Source of the DNA: Cloeon dipterum
Lineage: Eukaryota > Arthropoda > Insecta > Ephemeroptera > Baetidae
Assembly: GCF_949628265.1 (NCBI RefSeq)
Contig: NC_088786.1
Coordinates: 18,869,681 to 18,933,680 of the forward strand
Length of the DNA: 64,000 nt
Reading direction: 5' to 3'
Shown: piece after piece, positions 35,691 through 48,100 of the stretch
Numbering within the stretch: the stretch's first letter is position 1
Layout of the letters: each line of letters begins with the position of its first letter
Program-made: the position numbers and the translations under genes
The notes under the pieces: generated by a model
What the model was told of the DNA's origin: nothing
Seen by the model: only the letters and a program-made list of their open reading frames with translations
The model's database searches: none

Positions 35691-38600
35691 GAATTGAACG
35701 ATTGACACCAATTTTAATCATGAAAATCATTGGCTGGCTTCATTGATTGCCAGAAAACCAAAATGTTCGTCTGGAAAAAATGTTGCTGATTTGCAACAAT
35801 GTAATCCATTGTTAACAAAAACGGCGTAAATCGAAAATTTCAGGAGGCCTTTAAATAATATCAAATGTGCTAACACAAGATTGTTAAAAAATGCTTGTAC
35901 ATAAATGGATGAAATCCAGATTGGTTTATGAGTGAATCAAGAATTAAATTATCTTAAAATTAAATGATCACCCGGAAGTCCCTGCAGCCACATGCAATAA
36001 GCGTTTTCAGCTCAACTCATATTATTGCGCAACGTTGGTGTTGAATAAACAATAATCATTTACCATTTAAATATATAAATAAGGAGAGTTCGAGAGATGG
36101 AGAACAATTTCTTCGTGTCGAGCACCTTTCAATCAGTGGGAGCAATAATTTTACCTGACATTTCAGCTGCAACATTACAAATTTTCCGCGCTTGAACTTT
36201 ATTGTTTCCCCAGGTGCGTCAGCAGTGAAGAAAGTAAGTAGTATTTTGTCCGACACGGCAAAATTCCCGAGCATCTATCTCGCGTGCTGCAAAACATATT
36301 TCATTTCGCAGATGGGGAAGTGGTGCCAATAAATCAAAGCATTGCCTTTTCTTTCTGGCTGCACGGAGAGCAAATATAATAATGCATCTGGCATTTATTT
36401 CACGTTCGACGGGCCTCACCTTTCTTTTTATCGGCAGCATTCGGCGGTCGAGAGCCGCCCACACGCCTCACGCGAAGAAACAGCACTTCTTGCCGGAGCG
36501 AGCGTGAATAATTAATAATGGCACACAGTGGGCAAATATTCAATTTGAAGAAAGCAGTCAGATAAGGATCGAATGAGGAAGGTGCAGGGCGAGTTCAGTA
36601 TTATCAGCTGTGAGAGGCGGTGGGTGAAGTTAAATTTTGAGCTGTCAACTCTGAAAGAGGAAGAGAAAGAAGCAAGGTGTGCGCTGGCAGTGACAATCTC
36701 GCAATTAGAAGGGCCAGCCAGCTCGCTCTCCAAGGAAGTCACGTATAATTGCCCGATTTGCGACACATTGGAGATGGTACAGTTGGTAAATTGACCGGAA
36801 AATAGCTCTATTTTGCCTGACAAAATGTGCCAAGTGAAAACGATTTCTTTTTAGGAGTTTTGATGCTAGAACAAATTTACCAAATTTTTGATGCAAAAAA
36901 ATGAGGTCCCTCAGTGAACAATAAACTCAATTTGCATAGAAGCCTTTCATTTTCTGAATTCCATCTCACACGTCGAGAGTTGCTTCACAAAAGCGATAGG
37001 GTCGCCAACCTTTGGCAGAGTATGGATGTTTCCATTTGCAGAGAAGTGCACAGTCACTCCCAGCAATTATCATAATCTGTGTGAAATGAAGCGCAGTATC
37101 TCACCCACTCGAGTAGCACATTTTCCGCGTTCGAAATTCCATGCTTGTGAATAAAATTCAATCTAGTTCGAGCTTGTGCGGTAAAAAGGAAATGACCAAT
37201 GTGGCGTGAATTCGAGGAAGTGTTCACGCTTTCGGCTCGATTGCACTTTACATCACCCAGCTGCCAGGGTGGGACAATTGCTCCGATTGTGACAGATTGC
37301 GCTGCACGGCAGATGCACACCAAAAACACCGTTTTTGTGCTTTATTCATTCAGATCTGTTTGCTTTCGTTGCTTGGGCAATTAAACGTCTTATTTGCAAT
37401 AGGGTTTTCATTGACAGCTTTCCCGTTTTTATTTTCGTCAAAAAGCGGACGACAAATTAATTAGAAAAGCTAATTTTTCCATTGTACGCTCATAATTATT
37501 TCAATGTGGAAAAAATAGAAATCAGTGTCACGTGGGAATTTTCAGAGAAAATTACTTTGTATTTATACTGACTGCACTGCCGTTAATTAATTAATGCAGG
37601 AGTTTGCATCGTACTGAAATGCGTGTAATGTGCGAACATCCCACGGCACACTTGTTTTTCGCATATATTAAACTTGTCTCGATCCATTTGGCTGTGAGGC
37701 TGATTAACGAGTTGCAACTCACACGACGGCCGCGCGTTAAAAGGTCAGGTTTAAAAGAAGTTTGCATGCAGGCGCCTAGCAGAGTGAAAAAAATAAAGAA
37801 AGTTCATTCTTGACATTGAAACGTGCGCACACGAGTGCAGGTTTTTGCCTCAGCTTGCCCCTATATGTACGCACTTCAAAATAAAAAAAATTGCAACTGA
37901 TTTACTGCTGCATTGTTTATTCTAATTTTCTAATTTTATCGATTGTGTTTCTAGGCAAGGAGAAAAGACTTTTGGAAAGTTTGAATAAACACATACACGC
38001 GCAGCTAGGGCGGCAAATTGAATTTTCTTTCTCGACTGGGCCACACAAAAGCTGCTTATCTGAGAGAAAGATTTTGCTTCTGGCCCTTCTGGGCGCGATT
38101 TCAACTGAATGGCTCAATTAATTTCTCTCCTGCCAAGATCACACCCCAGCTTTAAATTTTATTGCTCTGCTTTGTACTGGAACCACACAAGATACGAAAA
38201 AATGTTGATATCTCAGTAGGATAATTTAAATATTAAGTTTTTCTTTCGAACTTTCAATGAATGGCATTAAAATAAAGAAAGCAATATTGCAGCTGCGAAA
38301 AATTGTTAATTGAAATTCTTATAACTCTTTCTTTTGCTAGGAAATAATGATAACATAAATGCAAAAATTGATCCAATTTAAGTTACCCCCAAATTTTATT
38401 GCCAGGAGGGGTGAAAGTGGGCCGATTAAATTTTTTCCCGGCTTTGGGCACTGTTCATGTGGAGAATATGGCGAAATGCAAGTTTCTCCATTTAAATTTT
38501 TAATCAGAAATCAAGTTTCCTCTCTCTCCGGTGAGCTTTGTCGAGTGCGTACATTGTCCAGAGCGTGCTTTACTTTTCAACAATCCAACAATCTCCACAC

Positions 38601-39817
38601 TCCCGCAACAATTGCAAAATTTCTCAACGCTTTTATGTAAGCGAGCGTAAAACCGCGCTCTCGGCCGATATTCTGTGCATTTTTGCACAAAGCTCGACGA
38701 TTGACAGCAAAAAAGAGTCAGTTACGTCGTTGGCCGATTTCTCTTTCGCGGGCAAAACGAGAGCCCGCCTCGGATGTGTTTGCTTTTCAACTATGATGTG
38801 TGTGCTTTCTCCAACCCTCGTTTTTCAAACCTCATGCAGGTATGTGTTTCATTTTTCCTCTTTTGTTCTCGACCAGCCTGTCTGCTGTCTATGCAGCTTA
38901 AATTGTCGATGAAAACAAACACTTCCGCCTCTTCTGATGCAAACTCATTTGAAGTAATTTGCGTGCTAGAGCGGAGAGCAAAGGTGTACCAAAAAATTGA
39001 ACAATCGGAAGACGGATTTTTAAACACGGCACGGCGGGCCAATACATTCGCGAGAAATGTTTTGGTGCAATTCATATCATTTTTAATTATTCTCCCCTTT
39101 GTCATTTTAATAATTAATTAAAAATTAAGAATTAATTTGTATTCAATGCCAAGCTGTCGGTATTTAAATTCCTAATAGCAATTTTATTTCAAGCAACAAC
39201 TGCAGTTTCATGTCTATTTTAACATTTGGAATTTCCATTCATTGACGAAGCACTTGAAACAACACATGAATGAACATTCCTAAATTTCCTGATCATTTTG
39301 ATGATGAAACACCCGGGTATGCAATTGTGTCTCATTGTTACATTCCACCAAATAATGTTCTGGGGAGAGTCATGATGACTGAAACAATAGCTTGTCTTAT
39401 TTGCAGACGTGCATTCACGCACGCGGAAAACAACAAGCTGGCCAATTACGCCAAATCATTTCCTCCCAAGCTGATCTCCGACCTCACGGCCCGTGACCTT
39501 TTGCGTGTTTTCTATTATTAAATTCAATCCTATTTATGTGCTTCCTTAAAAATCGTGCACGGCGCATATAAAGATCATTTTCCCGGCCTCCCATAACTCA
39601 TTATGCATATTTTTACGACCATCTAGCCAAAAATTGCATTCGGATTTCGCAAGAGCGAAACTCATCGCCAGAAACTCTGCTTCCTTCTTGTGTTCAATCG
39701 AGCCCATCATCATGCAGCACATGGCGATCAATTTCGTAACGAATTCGCTACGCTCCGCGGCAAAAAGTGCGAGTTAGAAAGCAAATGTGCAAAATAATCT
39801 GCATGCGTGCGCAAAGC

Positions 39818-39825
39818 TGACGTCA
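39818..39825. promoter_or_regulatory. Perfect CRE palindrome TGACGTCA
   Basis: This is the second perfect CREB/ATF site in the long intron. It lies in a short CpG-containing islet ahead of a TATAAGTAA stretch. It could be enhancer or chance. Confidence 0.25.
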
Positions 39826-40487
39826 GTGTTTCTGCGCTATAAGTAATTGGTAATTAATACACTCTACGCGACGCTAATTGAAGTGTGCGACTATTTATCC
39901 GTCTCCAAGAGTAGAGAGCGGCGCACTGAAGTTCAAAAGTGCATTTGCACAATTACAGTTCAACACAATTACCGCATATGCGCAAGTATAATTGAGCACG
40001 TCTGCACCGATTCAATTGTGTATGAAAATCACGACTAATTAATTTGCTCTCGCTCGACTGATTATCCAGGATGAAAAATGCGATCTCAGACAATGAGAAA
40101 TTTCACTCTTATTGCGGGCCAAAATGTGACCTATAAAAATTTTCAGACCGCAAAACTCGAGGATTAATAGCACGCCGTGATTTTCGCTCTCCAAACCGCA
40201 ATTGAACGCCCTTTTAGCAGGCTAACTTTGATTTGCCTTGTGAGTGTGATGGAATAACACAATTCAAGGCTGGTCACTGGTCGAAAAAAGATATTAAAAG
40301 CATTTGTAATGTTCTAGCTTACATGTATAAAGGTTAAAGTGGACTCATACATGGCAATAATTGAAATTAATGAGAATAGTAATCTAATCAATGTGCAATA
40401 ATCAAATAAGGATCGAGCTAAATTTCCGAATATGCCAAATATCTCGAAAAATTAAACTGTTTGACAATGACTATTTGCTTGATTTTG

Positions 40488-40720
40488 ATTCCTCACATCG
40501 CGATCTATCCAACGGTATGCAAATATCGAGGCAAATTTATCTTCTGGCAAAATAAATATAGGAAGATAGTACTCGCCGCTTGATAAGCATATTTACAAAC
40601 TTTTTGGAGCCGATTTTCTCACAAATTTAAACGGCAACCTGAGAAAATTTTAGCCCTTTCCCAATTTTCAGCGCAGATGTAAGTTCAAAGGTCTGCAATA
40701 CATATCCACTTTAATTTCCA
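40488..40720 (+). repeat. Dispersed repeat family, copy 4
   Basis: It shares CATCGCGATCTATCCAACGG, TACTCGCCGCTTGATAAGCA, AAATTTAAACGGCAACCTGA, AAATTTTAGCCC, CCCAATTTTCAG and TCTGCAATACATATCCACTT with the other copies, in the same order and on the same strand. Confidence 0.6.
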
Positions 40721-43700
40721 TGCAGTGTTCCATTTAAATAAAAAAATTATCAAGATCGTTTTTGTTTGTATTTCCTTCATAAATTGCCACCATGATCAAC
40801 AGTGTAATTTTATTCCCCGCGTAACTACTCATAAAAGTCATAAGAGCCAATTAGGAAAAGTGCAACCGCGCACTGACACATGTATATTTTGTAAAGTGAT
40901 CCTTTTCCCATGGCACCCACTCATCCTGAAAATGATTCGCTCACTCTCGGAATACCTGTGATTCACGCTCAATTAGCACCGCTCGCTTCGCGTTTGTATC
41001 GCATTTATAATATTGAGTTTGACTTGCTTCGCACAGGCACGACCGAATTAATCACGCACTCGTTGCCTGGTTTGTGTCCGCGCGCGTGACTTGAATATTA
41101 CGGGCTTTTGGAGTTAATTAATTATGCAACTGATTAGGCGCTGAAAGAAGTTCTTTTCACGCTCACATTCAATTAACAAATGCGCTCAATTTGACTGCAG
41201 AGTTGGGCTGCAGATTTAAATTAGTTCCGTTTACTCGCAGCAAAATAATTCGTTTCCTTCCCAATACACTTTGTCTTGTTTGCAAATAAGGAACGGAGAA
41301 ATTTGCATGCACACATGGGAGATTTCCTTTCCATATTAGCTTGATGGTCTGCTGAGTGCATTTTACAAAGATGGAGATTCGCGATAAACACGGGCAGTAA
41401 ATTTTCTTGATCCGCTTGTGTTTGTTTGCAGCTGCCTTGGAATAATTAATGAGTTGGTATGAGAATGAGTAGAGTCATGCTTGGAAAGCATCTTGTTGGA
41501 GGTGTTAATTGCTCCTCAGCGCAGTTAGAGTAATTGAAACACGGCACTAAATAAGCCCACTTTTAGCATAACCTTATTTTCTGCTTAATAGTCAAATACT
41601 CTGACAATGAGAGACGCTTCCATAAATTCAGTGAAGTGAACGAATCAAAAATTTAGTTATAATGCGAGGATATATAGCATTGTAAAATGAATATGGAGAT
41701 GGTAAGCACGCAACTGAAGGTGCGCAGTTCTTGTTAGCAGTGCGAGGTTATATGCTTCAAGAGAATGCGTATTTGCAGTAATTCTTGGCTCGGTTATCAG
41801 CATCACGCAATATCTGGCCTAAATTTTTGATATTTCATTTGACACTTAGAATCAGAGGAGCAGATCTAATATTTTCAACATGTATATCATGCAGAAAACT
41901 CTTTATCTGTTCAACCTGCGAGATTCCTTTTATATATATTTATTTTTTGGAAGCACCAGGAAGATCGGTCCGTGCCTTTTTGCATATATTTTTAATAAAA
42001 AGGTAATTTAAAAAAACAATAGGGTAAATTACTCCAGATTTTAAGGTTAAAATCAATCAAGCTTGATTTGTTTAATTATATCATTTTATTTTTTAGCAAT
42101 ATGATTTGACAGAGAAAAATCCAACAATTGTCAGTTACTTCAGTTATCTGAAGATACAATTTGGTGGATGCGGAGTTTTTCTTTGAAAATCTTCGCTCTT
42201 ACCAAAGTTAAGCAGGCATCTACTTTAATGAGCTGTTGTTTACTCCATCCTTTCGATTAAATTGCCCTTGTTTGCAGTGTGCGAACATTAATTAGGAATA
42301 TAATCGATTCTTTTAATTAATTCATCCGTTCTAAGAGATTATCGCGATTTGTAGAGTTTATCCAGCTTGTTCTTATAACTTTCTACTTTAAAGGTCCCTT
42401 TGGACATTCTCTTACAGCCGTATCAAAGGACTTTATCTCTCGTGTAAGACGCAAAGAAGACCACATTGACTGGATTTCGCAGTTACTTCTTTTTGTCGCT
42501 TTGTGGGTCAAATGCTTTTCTGGTCTCCGTGAGAACAAAGGTAACTGTTTCGCAATAAGACCAGCTGACTGCTTTTAGTGAGAAAAATAAATCTTTAAAT
42601 CTTCCGATCAGTGCAGAGTCATCCGTCGAAATGGGACCTTGGAGCTTTGGGCGGCGAGAGGTTTGCTTTTCAAAAGCTTTTATTCCATTTGATCAAGGGT
42701 GGAGAGGCGCGGCGGAAACAAAAAGAATCGCACAATTTAATTTGGCCAGTTTGTTCGTTCTTTCATCGGCTGTTGCAGCCTTGCACTCTTGACACCGCGC
42801 GCGCCCACCATTGTAATTATGCTTAATGAGAACCTCATTGAGAGAGCAAATGTGGGCGAATATCTGATAACACATAAGAATTTCTACTTGAGCTAGAGTG
42901 AGTGAGAGACACGTACGTTCGTCTTCAAGGGCCCACTGAAGTGCTTTTGAAAGCTCACTGCGGCTCTTTTTGAGGTGGAAAAGGATGTTTGCACGCCAGG
43001 CGCGGTGTCACAACGAGAAGTACAACGGCGGCGGCGTTTATTCCGCGCCAGTTAGACGGTTTTTATTAGCACACTTTTTATTATTAATTTTGTGTCTTTT
43101 ACTAACAAAGACACAGCGATACCACTTTGTTCGTTTATGTTTCTTTTTATGTGCGAATATAATTGCAATTCCTCGCGCTTGGTGCAACAGGCGGTTCAAT
43201 ATTGCCATTGTGTGTTAAATATCTGTTTTCACAACAAGCAGTAAAATTAGGTCATTAGTCACATTTTACAGCTTAACAGAATTTTAAAACAAAGTGTGTG
43301 TACAAATTTACGACTCTAGGAAAACAGCGATTTAATTTGGAATGGTGTTTCATATTCACAACCATGGAGAGGTATTTTTAAGGTGCGGACAATAAGCAAA
43401 AAGATTGTAGAGTTTTTTATTTTGGAAATAAGCACAATTTTTCCACACTCGTTTTGGAAATTAAAAAATATAACTGATAATTTTTAGAAAAAAAATCCAA
43501 GAGAAACGTAACCCTTCCAATTTTATTTTAATATCCTGGGTTGTACACATGAGAAGCCCAAGATCTTAATATACAGCAAATTTAAGAAAAAACGCTCCAT
43601 AATATTTTTAATTAACGTTTGTTTCCATTTTTCACAAGGTTCTTTTTTATTCAATAAACGTTGAGAAGTGGCGTTCTCAGGTGTAATTTTTTCAAGAGCT

Positions 43701-44887
43701 TCCCTGTTTATGATTTCTAATTGTTGAACATTTGCTAGGGAATAAACTTAAGTTTCTTTAAAAAGTCCGTTTTAAATTTAATCGTCATTCATGTTTTAAT
43801 AACCTGAACGAATCATTATCAGGTCTAGATATTGAATATATAGAAATGAATAGATGGTTCTATGTAAAATTCTTTTCATCAGATCCCAATTTTAGTTTCC
43901 TTCGAAAAAATCATACCCTCTTCAAATCAATTAGCACCAATTTTAAAAGAATGGCGTTGAGCAATAAACAGTTGAAAAGGGATAGGAAGTGCAATTTCAC
44001 GTCATAATCTCGCTCATTAGCAGCAGCGATAATTGATTAGACGTCAATGAAAACGTCGGTGTCACTCTCGATTGGCGATCGTCTCGCTGATTTTGACACA
44101 CACAATAACTTTCTTATTTACATTCTTCCTGATCGGTGGCGGGCACCTGCCTTTATTCAAACTTAAAAGTGACAAAACACTAGCACTTTCATTGTGTCTG
44201 CGAAAGGGACTGAAACTAGCTTACTGTGATCGATAAACGCCTTCCTCAACAGTTTCATACTAGATCACTTCGGCAAAGTAAAAGAAACAAACGCCCCTGT
44301 CCTTTTTTGCTCCTGTAGCAGCAGCAGCAGCCGGTCTTTCGCCTCTGATGGAGCGCTTGATAACATGCACGGCGCATTCATCGCGCCAGCAGGTGTCAAT
44401 AGTTAATAATTTTAACGCCCTTCTGATTTCAATGACTTGAAAGCATTAGTCAATTTTAGTTAAGCTGTACAGTGCCTATTTAAGCTGTAATCTTTATTGA
44501 GATAAATACGCAATGGGATTAATAAATTGAATGAGTTCAGTCAACTCTGACTCTCGTTGACGGCTTATGACTTTCAGATGAATGATTACGCGATTTGCAA
44601 TTTTCATGAACTTGATATTTTTGCTACAATTGACTGAGTTTAAATTGAAATACCCACTGATCTTTCAAAATTATTCAAGATCGCCTTTCGTTCTAGATTG
44701 AAAAAACTAATATTTAATCAATGTAAGGAATACACATAATTTGCTCGCATATAAAATTATCTCAGCACACGATAAAAGTTTTAAAAATGACAAAGTATAA
44801 ATTAATTAAAGTAAATTTAAAGTTGTCGATCAGATGTTTCCAATCGCAATAAATCAGTTGTTTCTGAAACTGTTTTAAATGACGTAC

Positions 44888-44969
44888 CTTCCTTTGGACG
44901 AGGCGCACACGCGGCGAGAGCCACGAGCGTGGAGCAGAGCAGCACTTTGTGACACCAGAAGCCCGCCAT
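44888..44969 (-). CDS. Signal-peptide exon of the secreted protein at 15245-16146
   Basis: On the minus strand an ATG at 44969 opens 27 codons plus one base before a consensus donor (AAG then GTACGT). The peptide is MAGFWCHKVLLCSTLVALAA followed by CAPRPKE. It is a textbook signal peptide: short basic start, hydrophobic core, small residues before a likely cut after ACA. The single leftover G joins the AC that opens the exon at 16146 to make an Asp codon, giving PKEDVRKLDVEV. No other exon ending on the same phase was found between them. This makes a 28,741-bp intron. The coding status of this exon is likely; the direct join to 16146 is inferred from phase and strand only, so a small exon in between cannot be excluded. 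Confidence 0.7.
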
Positions 44970-45074
44970 GGCTGGAACACAACTGAGACTGACTCACTGC
45001 AGCGGCGGCTTTCTCATCAGAGGAGAAAGCCAGCCCTCTAAGCGAGTTGCTGCCTCCTCCTCCTTGCAAACCAT

Positions 45075-45076
<2 letters not shown>

Positions 45077-45114
<38 letters not shown>
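45077..45114. repeat. CA dinucleotide microsatellite
   Basis: A perfect run of 19 CA units lies about 110 bp upstream of the start codon of the secreted-protein gene, so it may fall within its 5' UTR or promoter. Confidence 0.95.
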
Positions 45115-45116
<2 letters not shown>

Positions 45117-48100
45117 ACGTTAATGCTTTTTTACTCTAGTATTTTGTTTGAATTCACATCAAAACTATTCCTTTTCTGGATGTATTGTGTGGCTTACGTG
45201 TAGCTTGCACGCACATCCGTTCAATTAATAAATAATTAGACGAAAATTATAGTTGACGGTAGATGCCAATGAAGGCAGAAAGATGCCATTTTTTCAGTTG
45301 AAATTTTAAATTTAGTAGAAACTAGTTGAACAGAACATTAATGTGGAAATACGAAAAAACTACTGCTCGCTATACACTTTGGAAATTGCATTTAATATCA
45401 ACTGAAATATTATAAAAATTTAAACCACAGTTTTATATATATCTAATAGGATTACTTTGCTATTAGAGGGATATTATCAATCTTCGGAAACAGATGAAAA
45501 TCATATATTGCTGACGTGGAAATCAGCCCGCGAGGTTTGTTTATAAAATTAAGGTTGATCTTTGAGCTTGGAAATTCAGAGTTCTGTGAAATTTCACCAA
45601 AAAAATAATTCGAAAAATCAGACATCATAGTTGGGGCACAAAATTTTCCTCTCCTTTTTGATATCATTTTTGGAGTTAAATCTGATGGTGAGATTCATTT
45701 TTGAGAATATGCAATTTTCTCAGGGTTTGTCAAAAATATGCATTTTTAAGAAAAAATCTCTAGGCAGTAAAAAATCTCTCCATGAGGTCAAAGAAATGGA
45801 TCTTAGTTAAGACTAAAAATTATCCTCTCACCTGAAAATGGTTGCGGGCTTCGATCTAATGGTGAGATGAAAAATGTCTGAGTTTCAACTGGGATCCGAT
45901 TTGTCGATCTCATTATGAGATTGTCTTTAGTGTTGGTTTAACATAGTTATTATAGTCAGACACTGTATTGCAATTGGGGCGCAGCACAACAATATTTCAA
46001 AGAGGTTGAAAAACTTTAAATGCGAGGACATATTATGTCTGTTGATATTATTAAAAGCTTCAAAAGTTGACTCGTTGGGGCTCTTAAAATTGCTTATGAG
46101 TTGCGGAATCGCAAAATAATGCTCTTCGTGCAATGCAGACACGTACAACAAGTTAAAATTTTCGATGCCAATCACAAATTAATTTACTTGGCACGCTGTA
46201 ATTTTGAAAGCAAGGATTACTCTTAATTGTCAATAAAATACTCTAATTTTCAGATAGAAGAAATATACAATTGTTTGTTCAACTAAACAAGAATGTGCAA
46301 TTGGCAATAAAGATCAAAATACTAATCCAAATAAGGGAACCACTCTCTCTGTTCAATATACATAAAATCGTGCATTTATCGTCCTTTTGGAAAACAAGCG
46401 CCATTGTTTGAAACTTATATCATTGCTGGTTCATTATATTATCCTTTGAAAGGAACAAAAGAGGAAAACGAGGCGAGTCATGAAGCACTTTATTAGAAAT
46501 TAAAATGCTCGCTTTGCCGCGTGTTCTCATTATTTCAAACGCGAATCCATTTGCGGCAGAATATGCATATATACACATGCAGAGATACGAGAGCAACATT
46601 TACACAAAACTTACGCAAATCCATCAAGTTGTATAATAATAAAATGCAGCGTGCTTTGTTTCGTTCTCTGCCGCTTGGTAATTATATTAACACGACTCTT
46701 TCATTAGCCGCGCAGCAGCATTAATATTATCTTCACGCCTAAAAAGACTGTGTAGCACAAATTTAATTATATCCACCTGAGCCAAGGTTACAGCTTTTGA
46801 AAATATACAAGGCATGTTGAAGAGTGCCAATTGCGCTGTTTCGCCAGCGTGCACCAGAATGTGATCGCATTTGTGAAGCAAATGCGTGTCAGCACGAAAA
46901 TATTTTAACATTCTCGATGTTGCTGCTGCTGCATGAATTTAATGGTGTACAATAAACCGTCGGAATGAAATTCAGATGAATCGTGTTCAGAAAATGGCCA
47001 TTTCCTGGATTATTATATATCTTTTTACGCTGCACACTCATGCTCATAAATTTGTTTGGAGCTTCACGAAATCCTGGCGATAAACAAAGATTTTCAAAAG
47101 GAAAACAATAAAATTCACTAATTTTTTAATCTCTATGAGTAACAAGCTTTATGAAATTTGCTTTTTTCATGTTGATGTAGCACTGGAATTTGATTTTTAA
47201 CAGTGCCAATCGATTCCTGAGGGTTAATTGCACTAGGTAGCCAAATCACTCGGTCGACAATTTGACACGACATATACCGGAAATCGATGGAAACGTCAAA
47301 ACAGTTAATTTGGCCTGAGCGTAGCAAAAAGTTCCTCAAGAACTCTGGCAGAGATGGAATCATAACAAAATTAAACTAGCAGTGGTGTTAATTGTTCTCT
47401 CTTCATATTTTTTTTTAATTATTTCATAACTGGCTGAAAAATATTAGGAAACAAATTCTCATTCCATCTAGAGATTTATTTTCCTTATTTTAATGCAGTA
47501 AACATACATTGCCGTAGTCATATTGAAAAATGTTGTTCAAATATCAGGGAACATGAGCTCTTTAATTGCTGTTGACGGCTGAACACACGCTTTCTTAAAT
47601 TCAATCGAGACCCTTTAGTTCATACTTTTCTACACAGATGAAAACGAAGGATCGTTTGACAACGCGGAAGATGCAGACTCATTTCCCACAACATCTGCTC
47701 TCTTCCACAAGCGACTGACTTTCGGGGCGAATGTCGCCGTGTGCGCGCTCAGAAATCACGTCTCAGGTCGCGTGGGTCATCCGAGAGCAACTGTGGAGCC
47801 GCCACCAACAATCAGGATCTGCAGTCTTTGTGCAATTTTGCAGCAAACGAGAGCTGACGGGCCAGGCGGAGCAGCCGGCTTGCGACATTTGAGAGGCAAC
47901 TTTTCGCTGCTGCTCATTTAATGGCCCTTCAAGATGTCAATGCGCCAGTTTATAAGACTACATAATACGTGGGTACTAGTACTAGCTGCACACTCGGTGC
48001 CCCGTCTCGTTAACCCGCGCGCACCGAAAGGTGTGTATGGTATGCGCACATGTTGCTGGGAACGCCAAAGCCTTTCTAATGCGAAAATTTCGCTTTTCTT

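Larger units (their letters stand above)
28723..44887 (-). other. Long intron (5' half) of the secreted-protein gene
   Basis: About 16 kb of AT-rich DNA lies between the GT92 gene and the signal-peptide exon. It holds two full-length-looking dispersed repeats, an inverted pair of repeat ends (33410-33630), a CRE at 39818-39825, and several GC-richer islets such as 29040-29300, 32690-33130 and 42960-43060. Open frames up to about 127 codons occur in the islets but lack known motifs, plausible splice partners or family resemblance. I see no further gene. Confidence 0.45.
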
